Below, one piece after another: positions 46,293-57,375 of a DNA stretch of 64,000 bases. This DNA comes from Ahaetulla prasina (taxonomy: Eukaryota > Chordata > Lepidosauria > Squamata > Colubridae). The DNA is taken from positions 109,162,554 through 109,226,553 of the forward strand of contig NC_080539.1 of assembly GCF_028640845.1 (NCBI RefSeq), written 5' to 3'. How positions within the stretch are numbered: position 1 is the first letter of the stretch; the number at the start of each line of letters is the position of its first letter. The translations under genes were made by a program, and so were the position numbers. The notes under the pieces were generated by a model. That model saw only the letters and a program-made list of their open reading frames with translations. It made no database searches and was not told the DNA's origin.

Positions 46293-47420
46293 GGCCCCGC
46301 CGCGGCCTGTTCCCAGGCTGCGGCAGTTCCTCAGTCGTGCCGTGGGCCAGATCCTCAGGAAGGCCCAAGCTCCGTCAGGAACCTCTCAGGGTCCATCAGG
46401 CGCCTGGGGCGGAACCAACGATAGGTTCCGTCTCCCTGCGATGGTGAATGGCGGTTCGGAAGTCTAGGCGAAGGAGAAAATGATCGGACCATGACATTGG
46501 TTCTGTTACTAAATCATCTAGTACCAGATCATTTAACCACTGACCAGAGATATAAATCAAGTCCAGCGTGCCTCCCCCCATGTGCGTAGGGCCATCATTT
46601 ACTCGAGTCAGGTCTAAGGCCGTCATGGAAGCCTCAAACTCCCGAGCTGCCGTTGATGACAAGCCAACTGACGGCAGGTTGAAATCCCCCATAACTATAA
46701 GTCTGGGGGTCTCAACCGCCACAGCGGCAAGCACCTCCAACAGCTCTGGCAGGGCTGTGGTCACGCAGCAAGGAGCCAGGTACGCGACCAACAAGCCCAA
46801 CTGGCTCCTATGGCCCCACCGCACATAGAGGGATTCACAGCCGGCAATCTGAGGAACAGTGGCCTCCCTCGGCTCTAGATCTTCCTTAATGACAACCGCC
46901 ACCCCCCCACCCCTACCTTGGGCCCTCGGCTGATGAAATGCTCGGAAACCTGGAGGCACATCTCAACGAGGAACCCCCCTCTGGGCCCAACCAGGTCTCC
47001 GTAATGCCCATAAGGTCCGCGGACCCGCCTGAATAAGATCGCAGATCAGGGGCCTTGTTAACCACGGACCGGCATTACACAACATCAGCCAAGGTCCAAG
47101 CTCTGAGGATCATGGCCACCTGAGGAACGGGTGGGGGCTGGGGGGCCGGAGCACGCGATCGCATTTAGACATCGAACACGTGCTCCCAACTCTCGATACG
47201 CCCCCCCCGCCATATCTGCCCCTCCCACTTACCGTACAGATCGAAAAGCCCTCTGAACCTGGAACATCGCCCTCCCCCGCCGCCTTCGGACAAGATGGCA
47301 AAGTGCCGCGAACTAGCACAGGGGCTGGATCCCTCCCCGACGGGTTTTCACCCCCACCCGTCACATCCCTCCCTCCCCTTAAAAACCCCTTATTAAAAAA
47401 TCTATTTAAAAAACCCCATA
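45172..47420 (-). mobile_element. L2 5' half (D), partner of B2
   Basis: Minus-strand L2 from its leader (complement of a TTTTTTAAATAG, CCCTTCCCCG-type segment, about 47160-47420) through the endonuclease to the RT segment GEIISGFGV, where copy C interrupts it. With B2 it accounts for one L2 from leader to tail. Confidence 0.88.
46396..46959 (-). pseudogene. L2 endonuclease, conserved copy
   Basis: The best-kept endonuclease frame in the window: [53 protein letters not shown] (catalytic Asp/Asn), [17 protein letters not shown] and [13 protein letters not shown] with the SDH end. 187 codons with no internal stop. The N-terminal strand (CNARS equivalent) lies upstream in another frame, and the frame is lost after ETEP. 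Confidence 0.87.
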
Positions 47421-49493
47421 GGTATATCGAACCTAAGAAATTACTAACTTTTATCCCATAGTTGCAGTTACAAGATTTTTCTTACGTTGTATTCTTATCA
47501 CAGTAACTAGGCAGTGAGTTGCCTTTAATGAATCAGATCTATGGCTCTTCTAGATTAATTCTGTTCCATACTAGCTAGAAAAATTATGTGTGATCTTAAT
47601 AGAAGGATCTTTTCCATATTTTCCGATATGCAGATAATATAGTCTCTCATTTATGTTCCAGACCTTTTCATCTTTTCTTCTTTATTAAATAAACTCTAGT
47701 TGTTTTTGCTGCTATTTTCTTTTAAGTTGTAAGGAATAGGGAACAAGAAATACTAGCATGATTTTCAACATGGTCTTCTTCGTTCTACACCTTTATCTCA
47801 CCAGATTGCATAGTTCCTTCGATAATAAGAAATATAGAGGTATAAAAATATATACTGATTTTTCTAATCATTCTGTTATTTAATTCCACTACATAGTTGG
47901 ACTAGATTCAAAATGCTTGTGTAATGATTTATCTTTGCTAAGTTTCTCCCACACTTGTTTTACCAGAGTACAACTGATAAATCACCTCTTCATAAATATC
48001 ATTACTTCTTAGTGAAGTAAAAAAGTCAAAACAATACTTATTCTATTATAAATTTAATCAGTATATTAATTTTCTGCATATTTTAACTGATGCTACTAAA
48101 ATTAAACATTAACTAACAGCTGAAAGTCCTCCTCAAGGAGTAACACTGATATGGTTGTAGTCTAGTTTTTCATCATGTTGTCTAATAAACGTAATAACTG
48201 CAACAACCCTTGGAAGTTGAGAGCCTAAAATACATTAAATAAATATTGTTGGAGAAATACGTAAATTTTCAAGGGTCTATATATTTTTTTAAAAAATAGA
48301 AATTGAAATAAAAGCTTAACAAAATCTTATAATCCCCATATTAGACACTAAAAATAAATCCAAACTACAACCTATCCTTTGTAATTCTTTCATTCTAGAT
48401 GAAGTTGTGGGGAAAGAACCTATATTAATAGGAGTTTGTGGAGGCATGATACTATCCTATCATGAAAGTATCCTAAATCTAGCAATTTAGTACTCATTCT
48501 TCCTCCTATAAAGAAAGTCTACTTCTCTTACTCTCCTCTGGGCATATGTGTGAGAAACATTAATTTGTATAACTCTGCTTCCCACACATCTACTTCTTCC
48601 ATGTTTGTTTTGCTTGGTTTTAAAAAGCAGAGCTGGACCACTGACAAAACCCTAAAATGAAATAAATAAACCTCAAATTTGAACCTCCTGCCATATAATC
48701 TAATGCCCAGGCTGTTAGAATTTTTAAACATATGAGGAATGATTGCAACTATATATGTTTTACATTTATTAAATTCCTAGTATTCATTCATTCATTCTAT
48801 GGAAAACTGTTGACCTACCTAAACACCAGAGAGAAGAGCAATATAGTTAGTCAGGCAGAGAGGGAACAAAAGTTCCTACAGATTGAATATCTTCCTCAGG
48901 AGAGCACATAAGGATTAAATCACAAATAATAGATCAGTTTTGCTATTTACTCTTATAGAAATATAGTCTTACCCAGGTGCTTTCAATCTCTGCTTTAGAC
49001 AAGACCCTATAGAAAGCATGCCCAAACATCTGGACTTCCAAATTCAAGCCAACAGTATTTTTTTTTAAAAAAAAGACCTGGCTTCAAATCATTTCTAAAG
49101 GTCAAACTACTAATTCTTTTCTCTTGTCTAAGAAGAAGATCTTCAGCAAAGGACAAAAAGAACTCTGAGTTATTTATTGGTGAAAGTAGAACTTAATCCA
49201 AATGGCCTGCTGTTTACAGGTACTCATACTCTACGTGGCCTGTTCAGATTTATGATCAGTGGTCAAATTATATTGTGCTTCTTGAACAAAATAGTACATA
49301 ATGATAATGACCACGCAAATTTAATTTCTTAATTCCTTAAAAAAATATTTTCCAAAAACTGTAAATCTGGTTTCCATCATTAAAAGAGAAGCAGATTGTG
49401 TATTTAATTTGGCAGACTTGATATACACAGGTACCAAAGTGATCATAATAAAGTTTTACAGGCTTATCATAACCTATTGGCTCAAACTCTGTA

Positions 49494-49495
<2 letters not shown>
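47421..49495. other. anonymous AT-rich DNA
   Basis: About 2 kb without a recognisable gene or repeat. A short ATTC run lies near 48783. Confidence 0.5.
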
Positions 49496-49524
<29 letters not shown>

Positions 49525-49546
49525 TGTGTGTATATACATACATACA

Positions 49547-49592
<46 letters not shown>
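49496..49592 (+). repeat. (GTAT)n-(CATA)n-(TA)n microsatellite
   Basis: GTAT units turn into CATA units and then a TA run, so the left and centre are roughly inverted. It abuts the left end of a Penelope fragment. Confidence 0.95.
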
Positions 49593-50257
49593 GGTCTTTG
49601 GTTATTCGGGTTTTCTCCCGCGTAAAATTTGAAGTGTCTTGGCGACGTTTCGACGAAATCCCATTCGTCATCATCAGGCTAGGTGCTTACAGCTTCCTAT
49701 TTGTAGGAGAAATGTATGATCGCTGCTGTTTCTTCCTTTTAACTGCTAGTGGGGGTTTGAACTGATTGGTTGGGAGCTTGGCTGTGTTCTGATTGGGTGG
49801 AGGTGTGTTCTCATTGGTTGGGAGTTTGGCTGTGCTCTAATTGGATGGTGGGGTTGGCTGTGCTCTGATTGGCTGGGGGTGTGTTCTGTTGGGGGGGCTT
49901 AGTTGTGCTAGGTTGGTTTGAGATGCAGGGAGATTTGAATTGGTGAGTTGCATTGCTGTTATTTGGCTTCGTGTTTGTGGTCGTGCTTCATCTTCATGGT
50001 GGGTGTCAGTCTGCTGCATGTATGGATTGGAGGCGTTTTGAAATGGCTAATGATGCAGTTGCGGTCTGGCTTCTGGTCCATGGTCGTGCTTCATTATCGG
50101 TGTGGATTTGAGTTTGCTTTCTGTATGGATGTATGGTGGTGACATGCTGTGTGGCACTCACTCACGTCGCCAAGACACTTCAAATTTTACGCGGGAGAAA
50201 ACCCGAATAACCAAAGACCTACATACAAACACCCGCGAAAACCTCAGAAAACAAATA
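49593..50257 (-). mobile_element. foldback Penelope-like element
   Basis: The left terminus (GGTCTTTGGTTATTCGGGTT, GTGTCTTGGCGACGTTTCG) is a minus-orientation Penelope end. The right terminus (about 50164-50257) is the same end inverted (GTCGCCAAGACACTTCAAAT, GAAAACCCGAATAACCAAAG). The interior is the minus-oriented low-complexity C-terminal tail, with repeats of a TTGGCTGTG(C/T)TCT(A/G)ATTGG type. No RT or nuclease remains. The hammerhead-like core is present only at the left. Confidence 0.82.
49644..49677 (-). ncRNA. hammerhead-ribozyme-like motif
   Basis: On the minus strand: exact CTGATGA core, one T, helix GACGAA/TTCGTC with loop TGGGAT, GAAA, ACGT, GTC. This copy has the canonical CUGAUGA, unlike the CUGAAGA of the others. 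Confidence 0.55.
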
Positions 50258-50696
50258 TATATATTTTCACAAATATAAATAAATATAAACAAATATATAT
50301 ATATTTTCACTTAGATTAATAAGTTGTCTAATGTAAGGCAAATTCCAAAACCTAATGAAATGAAAACCAATATAGTATAGTGCACTGTGGCCAACCATTG
50401 TCCTTCACCCCAACCTATCTTACAGGGTTGGTGTTTGTTATGTATACTAGTGGATCTTTAGTATACATAATGTGGATTTTGGTATAGTGTTTCAAGTTAG
50501 AGATCCCATGGCCCTTTAGAAGTTCCGGAAGTACAAATCCCCATAGTCCCAGCCAAGATCGTTTGCAATGGAAAATGATAATTGTAGCTCAATATTTTTT
50601 TTTTGAGCCATTGGTTTCCCAACTCCATCTTACAACATGCTTTATTCCACCACTTTTCTTTAGTGGTGACGTAATTCATATTTCCATAATCAACTT

Positions 50697-51053
50697 AAAG
50701 GTAAAGGTAAAGGTTCCCCTCACACATACATGCTAGTCGTTGCCGACTCTAGGGGGCGGTGCTCATCTCCGTTTCAAAGCCGAAGAGCCAGCGCTGTCCG
50801 AAGACGTCTCCATGGTCATGTGGCCGGCATGACTCAATGCCAAAGGCGCACAGAACGCTGTTACCTTCCCACCAAAGGTGGTCCCTATTTTTTCTACTTG
50901 CATTTTTATGTGCTTTCGAACTGCTAGGTTGGCAGAAGCTGGGAGAAGTAACAGGAGCTCACCCCGTTACATGGCAGCACTAGGGATTCGAACCACTGAG
51001 CTGCCGACCTTTCGATCGACAAGCTCAACGTCCTAGCCCCTGAGCCACCGCAT
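50697..51053 (-). mobile_element. Sauria SINE, full length
   Basis: Read on the minus strand, the head is a tRNA-like promoter with GGTGGCTCAGGGGCTAGGAC (A box) and GGTTCGAATCCC (B box, 50994-50983). The body has AACCTAGCAGTTCGAAAGCA, GTGGGAAGGTAACAGCGTTC and CATGCCGGCCACATGACCAT. The 3' tail is CCCCCTAGAGTCGGCAACGA and ends ACCTTTACCTTTACC, shared with Bov-B LINEs. About 355 bp and little diverged. Confidence 0.93.
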
Positions 51054-51841
51054 CAACACATTATTTAATCTATATATTTAATTTATATAGTAATCAACTT
51101 ACTATTTTGCAAAATTGGAAAACATTATATATCTGTAATTTAGTATAGATTGATAGTCCCCCCCAATAAATTTAAAAGCACAGAAGCAGTGCATGAGGAT
51201 TAGGTGGACAGACATATCTTTAATTTTCACAGTATCTTTTAAAAACCTTCCTATTCACTCGCACATACATAATTCACAATGAGGCAATCTTTATTCTGGT
51301 AACAGTGTGCTGCAATCTCAGCATTTTCTCTCCAATAGACTATATTTTCATAAAGAAAACCTCATAATATCCATTTAGTGCATGTCCAGTTTGGCCTTTG
51401 TGGCTATCCAAAATAGAGGCACTTTGGATCTACATGGACTGAGTAGATAAGTGATGCCAGTTCCCAGCCTCTCTTAGGAATTAGCACACTTAAGATTGGC
51501 CTCTAAGTAGAAGTAGTGGTGGATCCAAGATTGGATCCGATCCAAGATTGGATCCGATCCAAGATCCCGCAGCAGGAGACAGGCAAATGACTGCCTAGGG
51601 GCAGAAGGGGCAATAGCAAACAATTCCAACATAAATTCCTAGGATTATATAGGCATTATATAATGCTGGCAAGCAGAGGGATTCCATGCATCCTTAAGTA
51701 ATAATAAGTATATTCTAATTCATCCACAGCCATAGAAACACATGAGCTGACTTAGGGGCCATCATTCTGTGGATGAGTTCTTTGGGGAAAATGGTAGCCC
51801 ACAAAAATTTTGCTTTTTTTTCTTCCTTAATTTCAGTGAGG
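51054..51841. other. anonymous DNA with a small minisatellite
   Basis: No gene recognised. At about 51513-51565 a 17-bp unit (GATCCAAGATTGGATCC type) repeats 2.5-3 times. Confidence 0.5.
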
Positions 51842-52143
51842 GGCAGCACAGTGGCTCAGCAGTTAAGACTTTGTTTGAAACCTGAGTGCCACATGATGGG
51901 GTGAGCTCCTGTCCCTGTCTCAGCTCCTGACAACCTAGTAATTTGAAAGCATGCAAATGTGAGTAGATAAATAGGTGCCACTTCAGTGGGACGGTAACAG
52001 CACTCTGACATCATGTTGGCCCCATGACTGCAGAAATGTCTTCGATGCTGGTTCAATAGCCTTGAAACAGAGATGAGCACTGCCCACTGTAGTTGGGTAA
52101 CTATTAGCAGAGTAAAATCCACAGGGACTCCTTTACCTTTTTA
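51842..52143 (+). mobile_element. Sauria SINE, older copy
   Basis: Plus orientation: ACAGTGGCTCAGCAGTTAAG head with the B-box region eroded, GGTGAGCTCCTGTCC, GACAACCTAGTAATTTGAAA, GTGGGACGGTAACAGC, ACAGAGATGAGCACTGCCC and a CTCCTTTACC end. Much more diverged than the copy at 50697. Confidence 0.85.
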
Positions 52144-52555
52144 CCGTTATTTACAATAAAGCTTTCATTATCAAAATCAGCAATTTATTTAAACAAAAAT
52201 TACGGTATACCACTTAAATTAACCCTTACAGTATCCTTATGTCTTTAATATTTACGTATATGACGCTATGTGCTCTGGGTCAAATTCTAAAGATGTATAT
52301 CCACAAGCATGAGTTCACAAACTGCTTTATCTCTTCTGTTTCTCCTTTATAAGCAGACTTGAGGAGCTTAGAACTGTATAAAGCTGTTGTTTGACTTGGT
52401 CTTAGCTGTTCCTCAGTGTGGACAGTGCAGGAAACTCCTCAGTCTCTTTTAGCCAACCTTGCACTAATTCTGGCAACCTTTAGATTTGACTGGATGGTAT
52501 TGTAGTTTTCTCTGCCAAGTGTCAGCTGCTACCATTGTTTACTGCTGCATGGACT
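52144..52555. other. anonymous DNA
   Basis: No gene or repeat recognised. Confidence 0.45.
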
Positions 52556-52574
52556 TAAGAATCTTCACAGACTT

Positions 52575-53448
52575 TAGAAGATTATAAAAAGGGGTACGAT
52601 GAGATTTAAATAAGCTAAGAAAATATGAAATTTTTAAGCGTATGTAATGAAATTGAAATAGATTAAGATAAAACTTCCAATAAAATATATGAATATAAAC
52701 ATGGACTTTTCAAGATATAAGAAATGCTTGCTTCTTTTTTAATTTGCTCTTCTATTAAGAATAGATTATGTGGAAATTGTTATTGAATAAGAAAAGAATG
52801 GTAATTAAGCTAAATTATGAACAAAAATTGTTTTTTTGTGAAATGTGAAAGCATATTGATCCTTTTTTTTAAGATGAAGGAAGAAATAAAAAAGGACTGG
52901 AGACCTTTTTGAAATTGTAGGGTGAGAATGGATGTATGAGAGAACTTTCTAGATTTTACTTTGTTTTTTATCTTACTTTTCTTTTTTGGAATTGGATTAT
53001 GAAACAATAAGTGAGGGGAGACCTTTTTGAAATCAAAAGGTGAGGTTTAAATGAATGAGAGATTTTATAGCTATTCCCTTGATTTTTTTTTCTTTCTCTT
53101 TTCTTTTTTGTTATTGGTCTGTTTTTGAAAAAAATAGGTAAAATTATTGTAAAGAGAATTTTTGGGGGAAACATATATTTTTATGAAAAAGGGAGGGGCA
53201 AGAAAGGGGGAAAATATAGGGACTAGACTTGATTTAATATTAATTTCAGGATAGGGGGATGGAACAGATGTTTTAATAGAAATGTGCAAACAAATAAAAT
53301 TTTAAGAGTGGAAGGGAAAATATTAGATAATACAATGGGGGGGGGGATTTGAAATGTGTTTGATTATGTACCTGGCTGATATCTTGTTCAAAATGATGTC
53401 TATGTGGTTTGTTTTAAAAAAATAAAAAATTTTAAAAATTTTTAAAAA
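52575..53448 (+). mobile_element. L1-like 3' UTR insertion
   Basis: A non-coding, A/G-rich stretch ends in an AATAAAAAATTTTAAAAA-type tail. The flanks look like an aged duplication: AAGAATCTTCACAGACTTT at 52556-52574 and AAGAATCCTACAGACTTT at 53449-53466. The purine-rich body (AGGGAGGGGCAAGAAAGGGG) suits a squamate L1 3' UTR. No coding sequence remains, so the family is tentative. Confidence 0.55.
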
Positions 53449-53623
53449 AGAATCCTACAGACTTTCAATCTTTGTCTGAGAAAGAAAAGGATTGTGACCA
53501 GTTGCTGGCATTTCTGGAAGCATTCACATGGGAGTGAATTCTGCACGTGCTTTCCCATCCCACCAGTTGCCCACAGTATCAACACAATGTTTCTCCTTTG
53601 TCACCCACATTGACTTCTACTCA

Positions 53624-53912
53624 GTGGTGGGATTCAAAAAATTTTACTAGCGGTTCTGTGGGCATGGCTTGGTGGGTGTGGCATGTCTTGGTGGGCATGG
53701 CTTGGTAGGTGTGGCAGGGAAAGGATATTGTAAAATCTCAATTTCCCACTCCAGGGGAAGGTTACTGCAAAATCTCCATTTCTTCCCGATCAACTGGGAT
53801 GTGGGAGGCAGATAATAGATGGGGCGGGGCCAGTCAGAGGTGGTATTTACCGGTTCTCTGAATTACTCAAACTTTCCACTACCGGCTCTCCAGAACTGGT
53901 CAAAACCTGTAA
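53624..53912 (-). mobile_element. hAT-like element (TGGTGGGATTC family)
   Basis: Begins CAGTGGTGGGATTCAAAAAA, the inverted form of the right end of the elements at 26159 and 62348. The interior has GGGCATGGCTTGGTGGGTGTGG repeats and ACCGGTTCTCTGAATTA. The far end is poorly defined, so the boundary is approximate. Confidence 0.55.
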
Positions 53913-54183
53913 ATACCACTATCAACGGAACACAAATCTGTTCCAGCTATTCACATGGCCTTCAAATCTTTGGGGTCAGGGCAGACAGAAAGGGAGAAGA
54001 AAAGGAGAAATAAGAACTTATATTGTCCACTACAAGACTCAATTTCAATGCATGTTCTCTCAGCTCAGTCCGCAATTGTTTATTGTTGTGAAGAGAAAAC
54101 AAAACCAGAAGAATGGAATGCAGTATATATATGTATATAAGCTGCCAAAAAAATAAAGGGAACACTTAAACAACACAATGTAC

Positions 54184-54193
54184 AGTATATACA

Positions 54194-54242
<49 letters not shown>
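54184..54242 (+). repeat. (CATA)n-(TA)n microsatellite
   Basis: CATA units then a TA run, directly against the Penelope left terminus, as at 49496. Confidence 0.95.
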
Positions 54243-54243
<1 letters not shown>

Positions 54244-54445
54244 GGTCTTTGGTTGTTCGGGTTTTCTCCCGTGTAAAATTGGAAGTGTCTTGGCGACGTT
54301 TCGACGAAGTCTCATTCATCATCTTCAGGCTTCAGCTTCGTGCTTCTGGGAGCAATGTGTGATTGCAGCTGTTTCTTCCTTTTTAACTGCTAGTGGGGGT
54401 TTGAACTGATTGGGTGGGAGCTTGGCTGTGCTCTGATTGGATGGA
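54243..54445 (-). repeat. Penelope 3' pLTR
   Basis: Matches 57139-57341 in direct orientation with few differences. Contains a hammerhead-like motif at 54328-54295 and the end of the ORF (stop near 54325). Confidence 0.88.
54295..54328 (-). ncRNA. hammerhead-ribozyme-like motif
   Basis: CTGAAGA, one T, helix GATGAA/TTCGTC (one G-U pair) with loop TGAGAC, GAAA, ACGT, GTC. Confidence 0.55.
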
Positions 54446-55588
54446 GGTTTTTTTGTGCTCTGATTGGATGGGGGTGTGTCCTGTTTGGGTGGGGGTTTGG
54501 TTGTGCTCAAATTAGTCTGAGTTGCAGGGGGATTTGAGCTGGTGAGCTGCATTGCTGTTGTTTGGCTTCGTGTTTGTGGTCGTGCTACATCTTCATAGTG
54601 GGTGTCTGTCTGCTGTATGTATGGATTGGAGGGGTTTGAAATGGCTAATGTTGCAGCTGCGGTCTGGCTTCTGGTCCTTGGTCGTGCTTCCTGATCAGTG
54701 TGGGTTTGGGTCTGCTTTCTGGGTGGATGTGTGGTGGTGACATCCTGTGTGGACCTCGTGAGTGTGGGTCTGGTGTCATTCCTCGTGTTAGGGACTCGTT
54801 TGTCAATAAGGGCGGGTTTCCAAATGGCTGGTAGGCGGGAGGTATCATCTCGTTTGTTCATGCTGTGTGGGCGTTTTTCTATCTCGATGGCTTCTCTGAT
54901 TATTCTGTTGTTAAAGTGTTCAGTTTTGGCGATAGTTCTGGTCTTTTTAAAGTCAATATCGTGTCCTGTGGCTTTAAGGTGTTGGACCAGGAAGAAGTTG
55001 GTTCCTCTTGAATGAGTTCTTGTGTTCTTCAATGCGTGCACTTATTCTTCTGTTGGTTTGTCCGATGTATGTGGTGGGGCAGGCGGTGCATGGGATTTCA
55101 TATACTCCTTGATTTTCTAACTCAATTTTGTCTTTGGGGTTTCTTAGGATGGTGGATATTTTTTGGTTTGTGCAGAATGCTATCTTGACGTTATGTTTGT
55201 GGAGGATCTTGCTGATTCTTTCTTTGGTGCCTTTTATATATGGGAGGAGGGCTGTGCCGTTTTCTTGTTCTCTGTCTTGGATTTTAGTGGGGGGTTCTTT
55301 TTGGATTAGTTTGGTAATCTTATTTCTCTGGAATCCATTGGATGTTAGTACGTTTGTGAGAGTGTGTAGTTCTGTTTTTAGGTATTGTTCGTCAGCTAAG
55401 CATTTTGTTCTAGAGATGAGTGTCTTGGCTACGGAGTTGATCTGTGCTGGGTGGTGGTGTGAGAGTGCGTGCAGATAGCGGTTTGTGTGTGTTTTCTTCT
55501 GGTAGATGGTGTGTCCTAGGGAGCCATTGGGTTTCTTGTAGACTAAGACATCTAGGAAGGAAAGTTGGTTGTTAACTTCTGTTTCCAT
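54325..55588 (-). pseudogene. Penelope GIY-YIG endonuclease and tail
   Basis: The endonuclease would nick target DNA to prime reverse transcription. Frame 55588-54974 begins in the RT thumb (NNQLSFLDVLVYKKPNGSLG) and reaches a GIY-YIG core: GVYEIPCTACPTTYIGQTNR with the paired Cys residues, then RISARIEEHKN. A frameshift near 55010 moves the rest to 55041-54325: LVQHLKATGHDIDF, TEHFNNRIIREAIEIEKRP, then a long Thr/Pro/Gln/Asn-rich tail ending in the 3' pLTR. The catalytic Tyr and Arg region is intact. Confidence 0.9.
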
Positions 55589-55613
55589 GGTGAACTGTAT
55601 TTTGGGGTGTAGG

Positions 55614-56470
55614 CTATTGAGGTGTGTGAGGAAGTTGTGAAGTTTTTCTTTCCTGTGGCCAGATTATGAAGGTGTCGTCTACATATCTGAGCCAGAGTTT
55701 GGGTTTGTGATCAGATTTTTCTAGTGCTTGGGTTTCAAAGTGTTCCATGTAGAGGTTGGCAATGACAGGTGAGAGGGGTGATCCCATGGGTGCTCCTTCT
55801 ATTTGTTTGTATTTTTGTCCGTTATAGATGAAGTATGTGTTGGATAGGCAGTGGTTGGTCAGATCTAGGATGTGCTTGGGGGGGTTATATTTGTTTTGGA
55901 TAGCTGTCAAGGCTTCTTTGATTGGCACTTGGGTGAAGAGGGATATGACATCAAAGCTCACGAGTAGGTCGCTGGGCTGTAAGTTTTGTTTCTTTATGAT
56001 ATCTATGAACTGGAATGAGTTTTTTACGTGTGAGGTGATGGATTCTGCATAGGGCTGTAGTTGTTTGGCGAGAAATTTGGCTAGGTTTTGTAGAGGTGAG
56101 CCTATGGAGCTGACTATGGGTCTGAGTGGGGTTCCTTCTTTGTGTATCTTGGGGAGGCCATAGAGCTTAGGGCATCTGGATGATTTCTCTCTGGGAATGA
56201 TTCTTTGTTGGATTTCTTCGCTGATGGGGGAGGCTTTTATTTTGGATCTAGTGGTTTTTCTAGGTAGGTGGTGGGGTCTGTTTTTAGGGGCTTGTATGCA
56301 GGGTCTTGGAGTAGGTTGGTTAATTTGGTTTGGTAGTCAGATGTGTTCATAACCACCGTGGCATTGCCCTTGTCTGCTGGTAGGATTATTATGCTGGTGT
56401 CTTTTTTCAGGTTAAGTAGTGCTGTCTGTTCCTCTTTGGGTAAGTTGCTTTTGGGTGGCTTGCTGCTGCA
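55614..56470 (-). pseudogene. Penelope reverse transcriptase
   Basis: PLE reverse transcriptase, related to telomerase. Visible in order: SRCPKLYGLPKIHKEGTPLR, IVSSIGSPLQNLAKFLAKQL, LLVSFDVISLFTQVP (first catalytic Asp), EGAPMGSPLSPVIANLYMEH and LRYVDDTFIIWP (catalytic YVDD). The frame is open upstream from about 56300 and closes at 55614 after a frameshift near 55655, just past YVDD. All catalytic residues are kept. Confidence 0.92.
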
Positions 56471-56534
56471 GAGGATGTTGGTGATTTGAGTCTGATTTTG
56501 TTAGCGTTATGGGGGTTGATTTTGGTCAGGGTGG

Positions 56535-57218
56535 TTACAACTCCGCATATAATGGTTTCAGTGGGGATGTGTTTGGGAGTGATGCAAAGTTGAATCCTTT
56601 GGAAAGGACATCGGTTTCAGCTTTGGTGAGGATCCTATCTGAGATGTTATGCACTGTTTGTTTCATGTGTGGCTGTGAGGGGGGAGGGGTTTGTTTTTGG
56701 CGTTCTTGTAGTCTTCGGAGTTTGTTGGTGTGTGTGTCTGTCTTGAGGATGGTCTGTGTTTCGGCTCTCCAGACGGCAAGTTGTTTGGATTTGTCCCAAA
56801 GTGCAGGGTGGATCTTGTTGCTGAGTTTGAGGTGAAGTGTGAGGAGATCTTTGTTGATTTGATCTAGGAGGAATCTTTTTGTGTGAAGTTCATTTCTGAT
56901 TAGGGCCAATTCTGTTCTTTTTAGGATGCGTTTGGCGGCTGCAGAGTTGGAGTGGAATTTCAATTGGAAGCATGTGGGGATTAAATTTTGATCTCGGCAG
57001 TTTCGTAGGAATGCAAGGTCACATAAAATGGAAGCTCTTTGGACTTCTAGTTTTTCATAGGTCCTGGTCAGATGGTGGATTTCCTCCCCGTAGAGGTGCA
57101 ATATTTGTTTTCTGAGGTTTTCACGGGTGTTTGTATGTAGGTCTTTGGTTGTTCGGGTTTTCTCCCGTGTAAAATTAGAAGTGTCTTGGCGATGTTTCAA
57201 CGAAGTCTCATTCGTCAT
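56535..57218 (-). pseudogene. Penelope N-terminal region
   Basis: 227 codons starting within the 5' pLTR (MTNETSLKHRQDTSNFTREK). It is Lys/Arg/Leu-rich with helical character (GEEIHHLTRTYEKLEVQRAS, TELALIRNELHTKRFLLDQI) and then NKIHPALWDKSK. This is the conserved N-terminal part of vertebrate PLE ORFs, of unknown exact role. It ends at a stop after LKPLYAEL and is separated from the RT frame, so a lesion lies near 56530. Confidence 0.8.
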
Positions 57219-57341
57219 CTTCAGGCTTCAGCTTCGTGTTTCTGGGAGCAATGTGTGATTGCAGCTGTTTCTTCCTTTTTAACTGCTAGTGGGGGTTTGA
57301 ACTGATTGGGTGGGAGCTTGGCTGTGCTCTGATTGGATGGA
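57139..57341 (-). repeat. Penelope 5' pLTR
   Basis: Direct repeat of 54243-54445. Its hammerhead-like motif (57224-57191) has ATC where the others have GTC, so the expected cleavage site is altered. Confidence 0.88.
57191..57224 (-). ncRNA. hammerhead-like motif, altered cleavage site
   Basis: CTGAAGA, T, helix GACGAA/TTCGTT (ending in a G-U pair), GAAA, then ACATC in place of ACGTC. The palindrome and the GUC site are both damaged. Confidence 0.5.
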
Positions 57342-57375
57342 ATGCAAGGTCACATTTTATGTGACCTTGCATTCC
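57339..57375. repeat. perfect 17-bp hairpin at inversion point
   Basis: Arms 57339-57355 (GGAATGCAAGGTCACAT) and 57359-57375 are perfect complements around a TTT loop. It marks where the sequence reverses from minus- to plus-strand Penelope. Confidence 0.9.

Larger units (their letters stand above)
54243..57341 (-). mobile_element. Penelope-like element, near complete
   Basis: Minus-strand Penelope-like retroelement with direct terminal repeats (pLTRs) at about 54243-54445 and 57139-57341. Between them lie an N-terminal region, an RT with YVDD and a GIY-YIG endonuclease, the diagnostic PLE pairing. The ORF begins inside the 5' repeat and ends inside the 3' repeat, as in other PLEs. Frameshifts near 55655 and 55010 and a break near 56530 make this copy defective. 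An inverted, internally deleted copy follows at 57342. Confidence 0.93.

Noticed and set aside
54552..55478. Plus-strand ORFs of 62-116 codons over the Penelope element
   Set aside because: They are antisense shadows of the RT/endonuclease frames on the minus strand.
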